A DNA stretch of 64,000 bases from Neolewinella persica DSM 23188. Lineage in GTDB: Bacteria; Bacteroidota; Bacteroidia; Chitinophagales; Saprospiraceae. Position numbers and translations under genes: made by a program. This document shows, in pieces, positions 52,382 to 60,372 of this stretch (positions within the stretch are counted from its first letter, which is position 1; the number at the start of each line of letters is the position of its first letter). Location of the stretch: contig NZ_KB890414.1 in NCBI RefSeq assembly GCF_000373105.1, forward strand, positions 34,447-98,446. The letters are read 5' to 3'. Below the pieces are notes generated by a model that was given only the letters and a program-made list of their open reading frames with translations, made no database searches and was not told the DNA's origin.

Positions 52382-52877
52382 TTCGGTTTTTTATTGTTCG
52401 TGACGGGGGATTTTCAAAAGCGACGCAAATATCGCATTTTTAGGCGGTTACGAGTTAATAAACTGAACTATTTCTTTTTAAATCAATCATTTAGCGGTCA
52501 TTTTCATTGCGCTGAAAGCGGACTAAAGTCCCGGTTTTCGAAGCTAACGAGCCACTAAACCAGTCGAATATGCTCTTTTAGCCTCTGCTTGCTGTTGCCG
52601 TTGCCCTTCGTCAGAATATGGGCGGGGTCGCAGGTGCAGCGGAAGTTTAGAAGCAAGGGGTGATGGCTACCTCCCTTTGCCATTAACCCCACTTTGCACC
52701 TGCGGCCGCGCCTCCTGTGCCCCCTACTCGCCAAACCTGACAGCGCTGGCCAAAAGGTCACGAAACCTGTCGCTCGTTCCACTTGATCATCCTGTTGAGA
52801 TCACCGCTCAGACTACTTATCTGACAACTTGCCCTGCATAACCTATCTTTGCCAGCTCCCCAAAACCTCGCAGCACT
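52382..52877. repeat. HU-yicC gap with an inverted pair of GC-rich repeats
   Basis: No gene is seen. A reverse copy GGCGGGGTCGCAGGTGCAG (52621-52639) and a perfect forward copy TTTGCACCTGCGGCCGCGCC (52693-52712) form inverted arms. An inner GGGGTGATGGC / GCCATTAACCCC pairing sits between them, giving a hairpin of about 90 nt. Confidence 0.8.
52844..52851 (+). promoter_or_regulatory. Candidate -7 element (TATCTTTG) for yicC-gmk
   Basis: Exact TAnnTTTG match, 26 nt ahead of the yicC-like start codon. Confidence 0.5.
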
Positions 52878-53756
52878 ATGCTCCTTTCAATGACTGGCTA
52901 TGGCCGGGCGACACAGACTATTTCTGGCAAAACCTATACCGTGGAAATACGGTCCCTGAACAGCAAGCAAAATGATCTGCGGATGCGCTCTTCTCAGCAG
53001 CTGCACAAGTACGAGATGCAACTCCGTCGTTTGATTCTCGACACGACCAAACGCGGCAAGCTCGAAGTGTCGGTAGACATTGCCGACGAGACCGGCGGAA
53101 ACGCGCTAAAAGTCAACACTACGCTCCTTAATAAGGTATACAGTCAGGTCAGCCTCGGCATGGATGCCCCTGCCTCCGCCCATTCCAACGGTTTGTATGC
53201 CGCCCTCCTTCGTATCCCCGGCATTGTCGAGACCGGAAGCAACCGCCTGACAGACGAAGATTGGCCTCACCTGGAAGCAACCGCCGAAGCCTGCCTGAAG
53301 CACCTCGACGAATATCGCCTGCAAGAAGGGGATGTGCTGGCTAACGACCTGAGTGAAAGCTGCAAGGGCATTGCCGACCTCCTGGAAGAAGTAAGCCAGT
53401 ACGAAGAGGAGCGGGTGCAATCGGTCCGAGACCGGATGGAAAAACAACTAAAGGACTACCTTGGCCGTGGCAATGTGGATAAGAACCGCTACGAACAGGA
53501 AGTTCTTTTTTACCTCGAGAAGATGGACATCAACGAAGAGAAGGTCCGTTTGAAGCAAAACTGTGAATATTTTCTGGAGATCCTTAATAACGAGGATGGC
53601 ATTAAAGGCCGCAAGCTCAACTTCATCAGTCAGGAAATTGGCCGGGAGGTTAACACCCTTGGTGCCAAGGCCTATTCGGCAGACATCCAGAAGCTGGTGG
53701 TCAACATGAAAGAACACCTGGAAATGATCAAAGAACAACTTGCCAATGTTGCCTGA
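52878..53756 (+). CDS. YicC/YloC family endoribonuclease
   Basis: A 292-residue protein of the YicC family, recently shown to be endoribonucleases. MTGYGRA near the N-terminus, EIRSLNSKQNDLRMR, and the C-terminal EKVRLKQNCEYFLEIL with FISQEIGREVNTLGAKAYSAD are family landmarks. It overlaps gmk by 11 nt, the usual yicC-gmk pairing. Confidence 0.94.
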   Translation: MLLSMTGYGRATQTISGKTYTVEIRSLNSKQNDLRMRSSQQLHKYEMQLRRLILDTTKRGKLEVSVDIADETGGNALKVNTTLLNKVYSQVSLGMDAPASAHSNGLYAALLRIPGIVETGSNRLTDEDWPHLEATAEACLKHLDEYRLQEGDVLANDLSESCKGIADLLEEVSQYEEERVQSVRDRMEKQLKDYLGRGNVDKNRYEQEVLFYLEKMDINEEKVRLKQNCEYFLEILNNEDGIKGRKLNFISQEIGREVNTLGAKAYSADIQKLVVNMKEHLEMIKEQLANVA

Positions 53757-54333
53757 TACGCCTACCGGTAAACTCCTCATTTTCACGGCCCCCTCCGGGG
53801 CAGGAAAAACAACCATTGTCCGGCATTTGCTGAAGCATTTCGGCAAACTGGCTTTTTCCGTCTCTGCCACCAACCGGCCAATGCGAGAAGGAGAGGAAGA
53901 TGGTGTAGCCTACTATTTCCTTACGGATGAGGAGTTCCGTTCCAGAATCGAAGCCGGCGACTTCGTAGAATACGAAGAGGTTTACCCCGGCCGTTTTTAC
54001 GGCACTCTGCACTCGGAGTTGCACCGGCTTTGGAGCCAGAACATGGTGATCGTTTTCGACATCGAGGTAAAAGGGGCCACCAACCTGAAGAAATTTTATC
54101 CGGAGCAGAGTACTGCGGTCTTCGTCAACCCACCCAGCCCCGAAATCCTGTACCAGCGGTTGCGGGATAGGAATACGGAGTCTGAAGCAGACCTTGAAGT
54201 CCGCATCGCCCGGGCGGAAGAAGAACTCGCCTACGTCAACACCTTCGACCGGGTCTTGGTGAACGACGACTTAAAGACGGCACTTGCAGAAGCGGACGAG
54301 ATTGCCCGGGAAGTTCTGGAGATAGGAAAATAA
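53746..54333 (+). CDS. gmk: Guanylate kinase
   Basis: Phosphorylates GMP to GDP. The ATG at 53746 (MLPDTPTGKLLIFTAPSGAG) lies inside the end of yicC; a TTG 6 nt earlier is less likely. It has 195 residues. APSGAGKTT is the P-loop, SATNRPMREGEEDG the GMP-binding segment, and FVEYEEVYPGRFYGT the GMP-contacting region. Confidence 0.96.
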   Translation: MLPDTPTGKLLIFTAPSGAGKTTIVRHLLKHFGKLAFSVSATNRPMREGEEDGVAYYFLTDEEFRSRIEAGDFVEYEEVYPGRFYGTLHSELHRLWSQNMVIVFDIEVKGATNLKKFYPEQSTAVFVNPPSPEILYQRLRDRNTESEADLEVRIARAEEELAYVNTFDRVLVNDDLKTALAEADEIAREVLEIGK

Positions 54334-54939
54334 CCTAAGACCGTTCCGTTCTGTGAACTCAGCCCGAACCTCGGGTTACTTATGGTTAAATACCACGTGC
54401 TGAATACGGGGTTAATGCCAGCAAAGGTTTTGGCCTAACTATGCCCATGAAGAAGCTTCTTACTGAGTACCACACCTTACTCCCCTGCTTTGAATGGCCT
54501 TCCTTTGCACCAGCGCCCGCGCCCAGATAATACTTCGAGACGCCGTACTGGCAAGTCGCTAAGTCCGTTGCGACGCTACGCAAGATGAATCAAGGTGCTG
54601 CTCCCATTCTTTTTCACACCTCCCAATTCGGCAGCCATCCGGGCACGCCGTTTGGCCCGGGGTACGGTCGGTTACTTGAACGCCTGGCCTTTATTGTGGC
54701 AGCGACAAAACCTGACGCGGAGTAGGATAATGCTAAGCAATGAAATTTAATATTAGCGAAATTTCGCTAATATTCCGACTTTGACTACATTAGCGGCATA
54801 AACCACTGATTATTCAGGTATAAGTACGCAATTATTCCGAATTTAAAGCAGGAGGCGATCGGGCCTGCCTAATTTTATTTCATCTCTACATCTGCGTTCT
54901 CATCCAATATCCACACACTCCCAAACCATTCTCCTTATT
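54334..54939. other. 600-bp gap upstream of the subtilase
   Basis: No gene is seen on either strand. Contents: a copy of the GC-rich repeat at 54504-54524 (TTTGCACCAGCGCCCGCGCC), a perfect 26-bp palindrome at 54749-54774, and an AT-rich stretch up to the start of the S8 gene. A long regulated leader or upstream control region is possible. Confidence 0.6.
54749..54774. promoter_or_regulatory. Perfect 26-bp palindrome (AATATTAGCGAAA and complement)
   Basis: Two 13-bp arms meet without a loop, centred at 54761/54762, 165 bp upstream of the subtilase gene. The absence of a loop fits a dimeric repressor site better than a terminator. The binding protein is unknown. Confidence 0.45.
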
Positions 54940-56457
54940 ATGCATCGTATTCTCCTTTGCTGCGCGCTGGCGTTAACTATCTTCTCTTGTCAGCAAGAGT
55001 CGCTTACCACCGCCACTACAACAGACCAACAAACGCCTCTAACCAAGGCTGAGCTGAACAAACTAGTCGAAGAACAGCTGTTTGCCACCAATGAGGTGTT
55101 CGACTGGAACGACGCCAGCAGCCACGTTGTGTGGAGTGCGCTAGACCTTAGTCAGCACCATGCTTCCCTTGGCTACCAGCCCGCTGGCTACGAGAACCTG
55201 AATGGTACTATTCATGAAATTAACGTTACCGCCGGTGCCTGGAAGGCTACCCGGGACGAATTGGTGAACGATTTACTGGAAGCCACCAAACGCCTCACCG
55301 GTGAATCGATCAGCGAAGAGGACCTCTTCGTTTTCGAGGAAGATGGCGTACTGCCTATTCTCGACGTTAAGGTGCTGCACCCCGGCGTAGTCGAAGAGTT
55401 CCGGGCACGGCCCGACGTCCGCTACCTGGAACCGAGCAATTACAGTGGCGGCGAGATCGATCTGCGCTCCGGCAGCGGTTGTTCCGAAGCTCCTTCCAGC
55501 AGTCTGAACGGTTCGGATTACACCACCATTAGTCCGGGAGCAAAAATGCCCTGGAACTACGCGTACATGAACATCCCGCAGGCCTGGAACACCAGCCAGG
55601 GGGACAATATCGGCATCGCCATCATCGACACCGGTGTTTACCCAGAGCAGAATAAGCTTGGTGGTGAGTTCAGTAGCGACTGGAGTACCGGCCGGACCAT
55701 CAGCAAGTACGGTTTCTACGAGCCCAGCTGGTGGAGAAGCAGCCGCGACGGGCCAAACGACCGGTGCGGGCACGGCACTCAAATGGCCGGGCTTGCAGGT
55801 GCACCACGTACCAACAATGGCAGCACCGTAGGTGTGGCTTATAAAGCGAATCTCTACACTTACCGGGGCACCTCTGACGTGATCATCAACGGAAGTAAGG
55901 AGAAAAAAGGCGTAAAGAATTCCCTGGTAGATGCAGGTAATCGTTCCGGCGTAAAAATCATCAGCATGAGTATTGGTGATGTGTTCAGCAGTGGTACGGT
56001 AAAGGACGGTATCCGCTACGCCAATAACCGGGGAAAACTGATCCTATGTGCCGCTGGCACCTCCCTTAGTTGGACAAGCTGGTATGGAGTCATCTTCCCA
56101 GCCAGCATGAGTGAAACGACTGCCGTTACCGGTATCCGGGACAGTAACCCGATGCAGCGCTGTAACACCTGCCACGACGGCAACGCGGTTGATTTTGTTG
56201 CCGTGATGCAACGCAACAGCAATACCGACCGGACCAGCCTGACCTTGAGCCGTTATAACGACAACGCCGGCTACGTAGGTGGATCCAGCGCAGCAACGGC
56301 CACCACCGCCGGCATCGCTGCCCTGGTTTGGGCTACGAACCCAGGTCAGAGTCGCAGCCAGGTGCTGAACCGTATGAAGCAGGCGGCTTCTATCTATCCA
56401 GGACGGAGCGGTAGCTTCGGCTGGGGCATCATTGATGCTAACGCTGCGGTGCAATAG
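54940..56457 (+). CDS. Lipoprotein subtilisin-like serine protease (S8)
   Basis: A 505-residue exported protease. The signal peptide ends in a lipobox with Cys17 (LTIFSC). Residues 30-175 are a propeptide-like region. The subtilase domain contains Asp230 (IAIIDTG), His278 (CGHGTQMAG) and Ser450 (VGGSSAATATTAG). The Ser motif is GSSAAT where GTSMAT is usual. Several Cys residues suggest disulphides. No sorting domain follows, so it is probably anchored in the outer membrane or periplasm by lipid. A MITE-like element begins 8 nt after the stop. Confidence 0.93.
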   Translation: MHRILLCCALALTIFSCQQESLTTATTTDQQTPLTKAELNKLVEEQLFATNEVFDWNDASSHVVWSALDLSQHHASLGYQPAGYENLNGTIHEINVTAGAWKATRDELVNDLLEATKRLTGESISEEDLFVFEEDGVLPILDVKVLHPGVVEEFRARPDVRYLEPSNYSGGEIDLRSGSGCSEAPSSSLNGSDYTTISPGAKMPWNYAYMNIPQAWNTSQGDNIGIAIIDTGVYPEQNKLGGEFSSDWSTGRTISKYGFYEPSWWRSSRDGPNDRCGHGTQMAGLAGAPRTNNGSTVGVAYKANLYTYRGTSDVIINGSKEKKGVKNSLVDAGNRSGVKIISMSIGDVFSSGTVKDGIRYANNRGKLILCAAGTSLSWTSWYGVIFPASMSETTAVTGIRDSNPMQRCNTCHDGNAVDFVAVMQRNSNTDRTSLTLSRYNDNAGYVGGSSAATATTAGIAALVWATNPGQSRSQVLNRMKQAASIYPGRSGSFGWGIIDANAAVQ

Positions 56458-56464
56458 TCAAGTA

Positions 56465-56602
56465 ACGCGAATCAAGAGCTAAAGTGGGTCTTTTTACTTT
56501 ACAACTAGCTTGGGATTCAGCTAATAATTGAGTGAGAGAATAATTGATTGCTGACGCGACTGTTTCAACAGGTAAGTACTTATTTTAGCGCTTGATTCGC
56601 GT
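56465..56602. mobile_element. MITE-like element with 5-bp target duplication
   Basis: A 138-bp element. Ends ACGCGAATCAAGAGCTAAA (56465-56483) and TTTAGCGCTTGATTCGCGT (56584-56602) are inverted with 18 of 19 matches. AAGTA flanks it on both sides (56460-56464 and 56603-56607), as expected of a target-site duplication. It has no coding capacity. A second, interrupted copy is at 16459-16754. Confidence 0.75.
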
Positions 56603-56626
56603 AAGTAGTCAAATAGTAGCTACCGC

Positions 56627-56672
56627 AAGTAAATGCTCGCTTCGCTCGTATGAGTGGAGCGAGCATTTACTT
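56627..56672. repeat. REP-like hairpin (perfect 15-bp stem)
   Basis: AAGTAAATGCTCGCT (56627-56641) pairs perfectly with AGCGAGCATTTACTT (56658-56672). It is preceded by TAGTCAAATAGTAGCTACCGC, the same lead-in word as at 36.44 kb. Further TGACTA-rich words (CTGACTATTTGACTACC) run to the promoter at 56810. Confidence 0.85.
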
Positions 56673-56809
56673 ATTGCAGCTCATCAAGCCATCCAACTTA
56701 CTATCCCGCACGAGCGATAGTGAGCACTCCTTTGCACTATCTGACTGCTTGACTTTTCAACTCCTTGACTTTCTGACTATTTAACTACCTGACTATTTGA
56801 CTACCTGAC

Positions 56810-56817
56810 TACATTTG
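56810..56817 (+). promoter_or_regulatory. Candidate -7 element (TACATTTG) predicting leaderless mRNA
   Basis: Exact TAnnTTTG match ending 4 nt before the ATG of the dihydroorotase-like gene. Confidence 0.5.
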
Positions 56818-56821
56818 CGTC

Positions 56822-58087
56822 ATGCTACTCCGCTCCCTTAAAATAACCGATGTCGGCAATGCCCTGAACGGTCAAACCCTGGACATCAGGGTTAAAGATG
56901 ATCTGATTGCCGAAATGGCACCAATGCTGGAGGCAGAGGACGGTGAAGAAGTGATCAGTCTTGAAGGTGCGCATTGTTCACCTGGCTTCGTTGACATAGG
57001 TGCTTACCTGGGCGACCCTGGCCACGAAGAACGGGAAGACATCGCCAGCTTACGGGCTGCAGCGCTGGCTGGGGGCTACGTTCAGGTGGCCACCTTGCCG
57101 AATACGGATCCCGTCCGGCAATCAGTAGCTGACATCGCCTACCTGTTGCGTCAAAACGGTACACACCCGGTGGACCTGTATCCAATGGCTGCCCTGAGCA
57201 AAGACCTGAAGGGCAAAGACATGGTCGCGATGCTGGAACTCTGCGATGCTGGCTCCATCGTTTTCACCGATGGGCCCAAGCGAAGTGTAAGCAGCAGCCT
57301 ATTAAAGCGTTCGCTGGAGTACTCATTGGTACGTGACCTCGTGGTGATGGTATCTCCGTACGACGAGAAGTTAGTCCCTGACGGACAGATTCACGAAGGG
57401 CCGGTTAGTACACGGATGGGCTTAAGGGGTATTCCGACCATGAGTGAAACCATCCCACTTAAACAGGCGATGGAAATACTGAATTACACCGACGGGCTGA
57501 TGGTGGTCCACCTGTTGAGTACCGCAGGAGGGGTGGCGGAGGTTCGCCGGGCGAAAGACCTGGGGATGAACGTAACGGCTACAGTAAGCGCCCACCACCT
57601 GCAGTTTACGGTAGATGAGCTGGAAGGTTTTGATGCTAACTTTAAGATGCTTCCTCCGTTGCGGGAAGCGACGGATCGCCAGGCATTGATTGAGGGCCTT
57701 AAAGATGGCACGATTGACTGTATCGTGAGTAACCACGTGGCCCGGCATGGCGAAGAGAAGGAACTGGAATTTCCTTATGCTGACTTTGGCGCATTGGGAC
57801 TACAGACGGCCTTCCGCCAGGCACTGGCGGCACTCCAAGATGAAATGGGTGTTGATAAAATAGTAAGAAAATTCACTCACTCCCCCTCCCTGCTTCTGGG
57901 GTCCCCTGCCTTGCACCTGCGCCCCGGCGCCCCCGCCCGCATGACCCTATTCACCACCACAGGCAGTAGCGAGTTCACCGCCAGCGATTTAAAAGGCAAG
58001 ACGGTTAACAGTCCGCTAGTTGGCAAAACCCTACCTGGAAGTATTGTGGGTGTGGTAAACTATGGCAAGTTCTTCCCTGCCGATTAA
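56822..58087 (+). CDS. Dihydroorotase-like protein, catalytically degenerate
   Basis: A 421-residue amidohydrolase-fold protein of the dihydroorotase family. The metal-binding HxH that should follow VD is replaced: VDIGAYLGDPGHEERED (57-73) has Gly-Ala-Tyr. Late in the protein, where DHAPH is expected, it reads NHVARHGEEKE, so the catalytic Asp is Asn. Such inactive homologues are known to pair with aspartate transcarbamoylase in some bacteria. An active dihydroorotase should exist elsewhere in the genome. Other pyrimidine genes are not adjacent. A copy of the GC-rich repeat lies near the 3' end. Confidence 0.85.
   Translation: MLLRSLKITDVGNALNGQTLDIRVKDDLIAEMAPMLEAEDGEEVISLEGAHCSPGFVDIGAYLGDPGHEEREDIASLRAAALAGGYVQVATLPNTDPVRQSVADIAYLLRQNGTHPVDLYPMAALSKDLKGKDMVAMLELCDAGSIVFTDGPKRSVSSSLLKRSLEYSLVRDLVVMVSPYDEKLVPDGQIHEGPVSTRMGLRGIPTMSETIPLKQAMEILNYTDGLMVVHLLSTAGGVAEVRRAKDLGMNVTATVSAHHLQFTVDELEGFDANFKMLPPLREATDRQALIEGLKDGTIDCIVSNHVARHGEEKELEFPYADFGALGLQTAFRQALAALQDEMGVDKIVRKFTHSPSLLLGSPALHLRPGAPARMTLFTTTGSSEFTASDLKGKTVNSPLVGKTLPGSIVGVVNYGKFFPAD
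57911..57931 (+). repeat. GC-rich 20-bp dispersed repeat, in-gene copy
   Basis: TTGCACCTGCGCCCCGGCGCC inside the dihydroorotase-like gene, encoding LHLRPGAP. Confidence 0.65.
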
Positions 58088-58135
58088 ACGCTGTTTGGGA
58101 ATTTTGCTTCCGCCCAACAAACGGCCGTCTTTACG

Positions 58136-58143
58136 TAACTTTG
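58136..58143 (+). promoter_or_regulatory. Candidate -7 element (TAACTTTG) predicting leaderless mRNA
   Basis: Exact TAnnTTTG match, 4 nt before the ATG of the glycosyltransferase at 58148. Confidence 0.5.
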
Positions 58144-58147
58144 CCCA

Positions 58148-59104
58148 ATGGACATCAGTGTTGTCGTACCCCTGTTTAACGAAGAAGAAAGTCTGCCCGA
58201 GCTCACCGCCTGGATTGACCGGGTGATGAAAGAGCATAACTTCAGCTATGAAGTATGGCTGATCGATGATGGCAGCACTGATGGCAGCTGGGCCGTGGTT
58301 GAGGAACTACGAGCTAAAAACCCAAACCTGAAAGGCATTAAATTTCAGCGAAACTATGGCAAAAGCCCCGCACTCTTTGTTGGTTTCAAGCACGTTTCCG
58401 GCGACGTAATCATCACGATGGACGCTGATTTACAGGACAGCCCCGATGAGATTCCGGAGCTTTACCGCATGATCAAAGAAGACGGTTTCGACCTCGTCTC
58501 TGGCTGGAAGCAAAAGCGGCACGATCCCATCGGAAAGACGTTGCCTTCTAAGTTCTTCAACGCCGTTACGCGCAAAGTGAGCGGTATTCATCTGCACGAT
58601 TTCAACTGTGGACTTAAGTCCTATCGTCTCAACGTCGTAAAATCTATTGAGGTCTACGGAGACATGCACCGCCACATGCCCCTGCTGGCCAAATGGGCTG
58701 GCTTCAAAAATATTGGTGAAAAAGTGGTAGAACACCGGGCGCGTAAATACGGCTACTCCAAGTTCGGCGTATCACGATTGGTAACCGGGTTTCTGGACCT
58801 TATGTCATTGATGTTCGTGGGCAAATTCGGCAAACGCCCCATGCACCTGTTTGGCACCCTTGGCACTTTAATGTTTCTATTGGGTCTCGGCAGCGTACTC
58901 TACATCGGAGGAGCCAAACTTTACGCAGTCGCCAACGATATGCCTAAGCAATTAGTGACGGAAAATCCGTGGTTTTACATCGCGCTGACCTGCATGGTGC
59001 TGGGCACCATTCTGTTCAATACCGGATTTTTAGCGGAGCTGGTTTCTCGTTCCAGCTCAGATCGTAATAATTACCTGGTGGAAAAAGTCCTCAACGATGC
59101 TTAA
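58148..59104 (+). CDS. Polyprenyl-phosphate glycosyltransferase (DPM1/ArnC/GtrB-like)
   Basis: A 318-residue GT2 with two C-terminal membrane helices. SVVVPLFNEEESLPELT opens the domain; then come LIDDGSTDGS, FQRNYGKSPALFVGF, the metal-binding MDADLQDSPDEI and DFNCGLKSYR. The helices are LFGTLGTLMFLLGLGSVLYI and WFYIALTCMVLGTILFNTGFL. It likely loads a sugar onto undecaprenyl phosphate. It overlaps tadA by 8 nt. Confidence 0.94.
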   Translation: MDISVVVPLFNEEESLPELTAWIDRVMKEHNFSYEVWLIDDGSTDGSWAVVEELRAKNPNLKGIKFQRNYGKSPALFVGFKHVSGDVIITMDADLQDSPDEIPELYRMIKEDGFDLVSGWKQKRHDPIGKTLPSKFFNAVTRKVSGIHLHDFNCGLKSYRLNVVKSIEVYGDMHRHMPLLAKWAGFKNIGEKVVEHRARKYGYSKFGVSRLVTGFLDLMSLMFVGKFGKRPMHLFGTLGTLMFLLGLGSVLYIGGAKLYAVANDMPKQLVTENPWFYIALTCMVLGTILFNTGFLAELVSRSSSDRNNYLVEKVLNDA

Positions 59105-59546
59105 AGTATACGATGACGACTACTTCATGCGGCAAGCCATTGAGCAAGCGAAGCTGGCAGCCGCAGCGGGAGAAATTCCCGTAGGCGCCGTCGTGGTCGC
59201 CAATGAGCGCATCATTGCCCGGGGCCACAACCAAACGGAACTCCTCAGCGATGTAACTGCCCATGCCGAGATCATTGCCCTGACTGCGGCAGCCAATCAC
59301 CTGGGAGATAAATACCTCCATGACTGTACGCTTTACGTAACCCTCGAGCCCTGCCCGATGTGTGCCGGCGCATTAGCCTGGAGCCAGGTCTCCCGAATTG
59401 TGTACGGTGCCAGTGATGACAAACGAGGGTTTATGCGTTTCGGGCGCGAGCTGTTGCACCCCAAGACAACGCTGGAGTTTGGAATCATGCACGAGGCTTG
59501 CGGGGAGTTGATGACGTCTTTTTTTCGGGGGAAGAGGAACCACTAA
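59097..59546 (+). CDS. tadA: tRNA adenosine(34) deaminase-like nucleoside deaminase
   Basis: A 149-residue zinc deaminase converting A34 to inosine in tRNA-Arg. TAHAEIIAL holds the zinc His and catalytic Glu; LEPCPMCAGAL holds the two zinc Cys. The ATG lies inside the end of the glycosyltransferase gene. The stop codon falls within the first unit of the downstream TAAG-rich array, so the repeat supplies the 3' end of the gene. Confidence 0.92.
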   Translation: MLKVYDDDYFMRQAIEQAKLAAAAGEIPVGAVVVANERIIARGHNQTELLSDVTAHAEIIALTAAANHLGDKYLHDCTLYVTLEPCPMCAGALAWSQVSRIVYGASDDKRGFMRFGRELLHPKTTLEFGIMHEACGELMTSFFRGKRNH

Positions 59547-60140
59547 GACACTTAGGGCACTAAGAAGCTACACTAAGGGAAGGGGGAACCATTAAGGGCA
59601 TTCAGGCATTAAGCGAGGTAGAGTAACGGGAACTACTAAGGTACTCAGGTAAGGAGCTATACTAAGGGAAGGTGGAACCATTAAGGGCATTCAGGCATTA
59701 AGCGAAGTAGAGTAACAGGAACCATTAAGACACTTAGGGCACTAAGAAGCTGCACTAAGGGAAGGGGGAACCATTAAGGGCATTCAGGCATTAAGCGAGG
59801 TAGAGTAACGGGAACCACTAAGACACTTAGGGCACTAAGAAGCTACACTAAGGAAAGGGGGAACCATTAAGGGCATTCTGGCATTAAGCGAGGTAGAGTA
59901 ACGGGAACTACTAAGGTACTCAGGTAAGGAGCTATACTAAGGGAAGGTGGAACCATTAAGGGCATTCAGGCATTAAGCGAAGTAGAGTAACAGGAACCAC
60001 TAAGACACTTAGGGCACTAAGAAGCTACACTAAGGAAAGGGGGAACCATTAAGGGCATTCAGGCATTAAGCGAGGTAGAGTAACGGGAACTACTAAGGTA
60101 CTCCTCAGGTAAGGAGCTACACTAAGGGAAGGGGGACAGG
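59536..60140. repeat. Higher-order tandem array of 89/93-bp TAAG-rich units
   Basis: The word GTAAC recurs at 59623, 59712, 59805, 59898, 59987 and 60080, giving spacings of 89, 93, 93, 89 and 93 bp. Two unit types occur. Type A (93 bp) has CCACTAAGACACTTAGGGC; type B (89 bp) has CTACTAAGGTACTCAGG. The order is A-B-A-A-B-A and a partial B. Both share CCATTAAGGGCATTCAGGC and ATTAAGCG. Stops occur in every frame. The 60141-60372 segment after it has only TACTGAA-type words. Confidence 0.92.
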
Positions 60141-60372
60141 GGATTCAGGAATAGAGGGCTAACCTGAAGGTATTCTGCCGTAACGGTTTGGGTGGTTTTA
60201 TCTGGGTTAAAACTCAGACTTGTGCTACAAAGCTCTATGAGCTGGCCTCCCTAAAACTGCACTGCGTGTAAGCTGACAGACTGTAGAGACTACAGTTAAG
60301 GTGCTCAGCCTGTATGGTGAATCCTGAAAACTGCCTACTAAATACTGAACCCTGGATACTGATGCCTGAACC

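Noticed and set aside
59536-60140. Possible CRISPR array or repeat-protein gene
   Set aside because: The units are nearly identical over their full length, so there are no spacers, and every frame is closed by stops.
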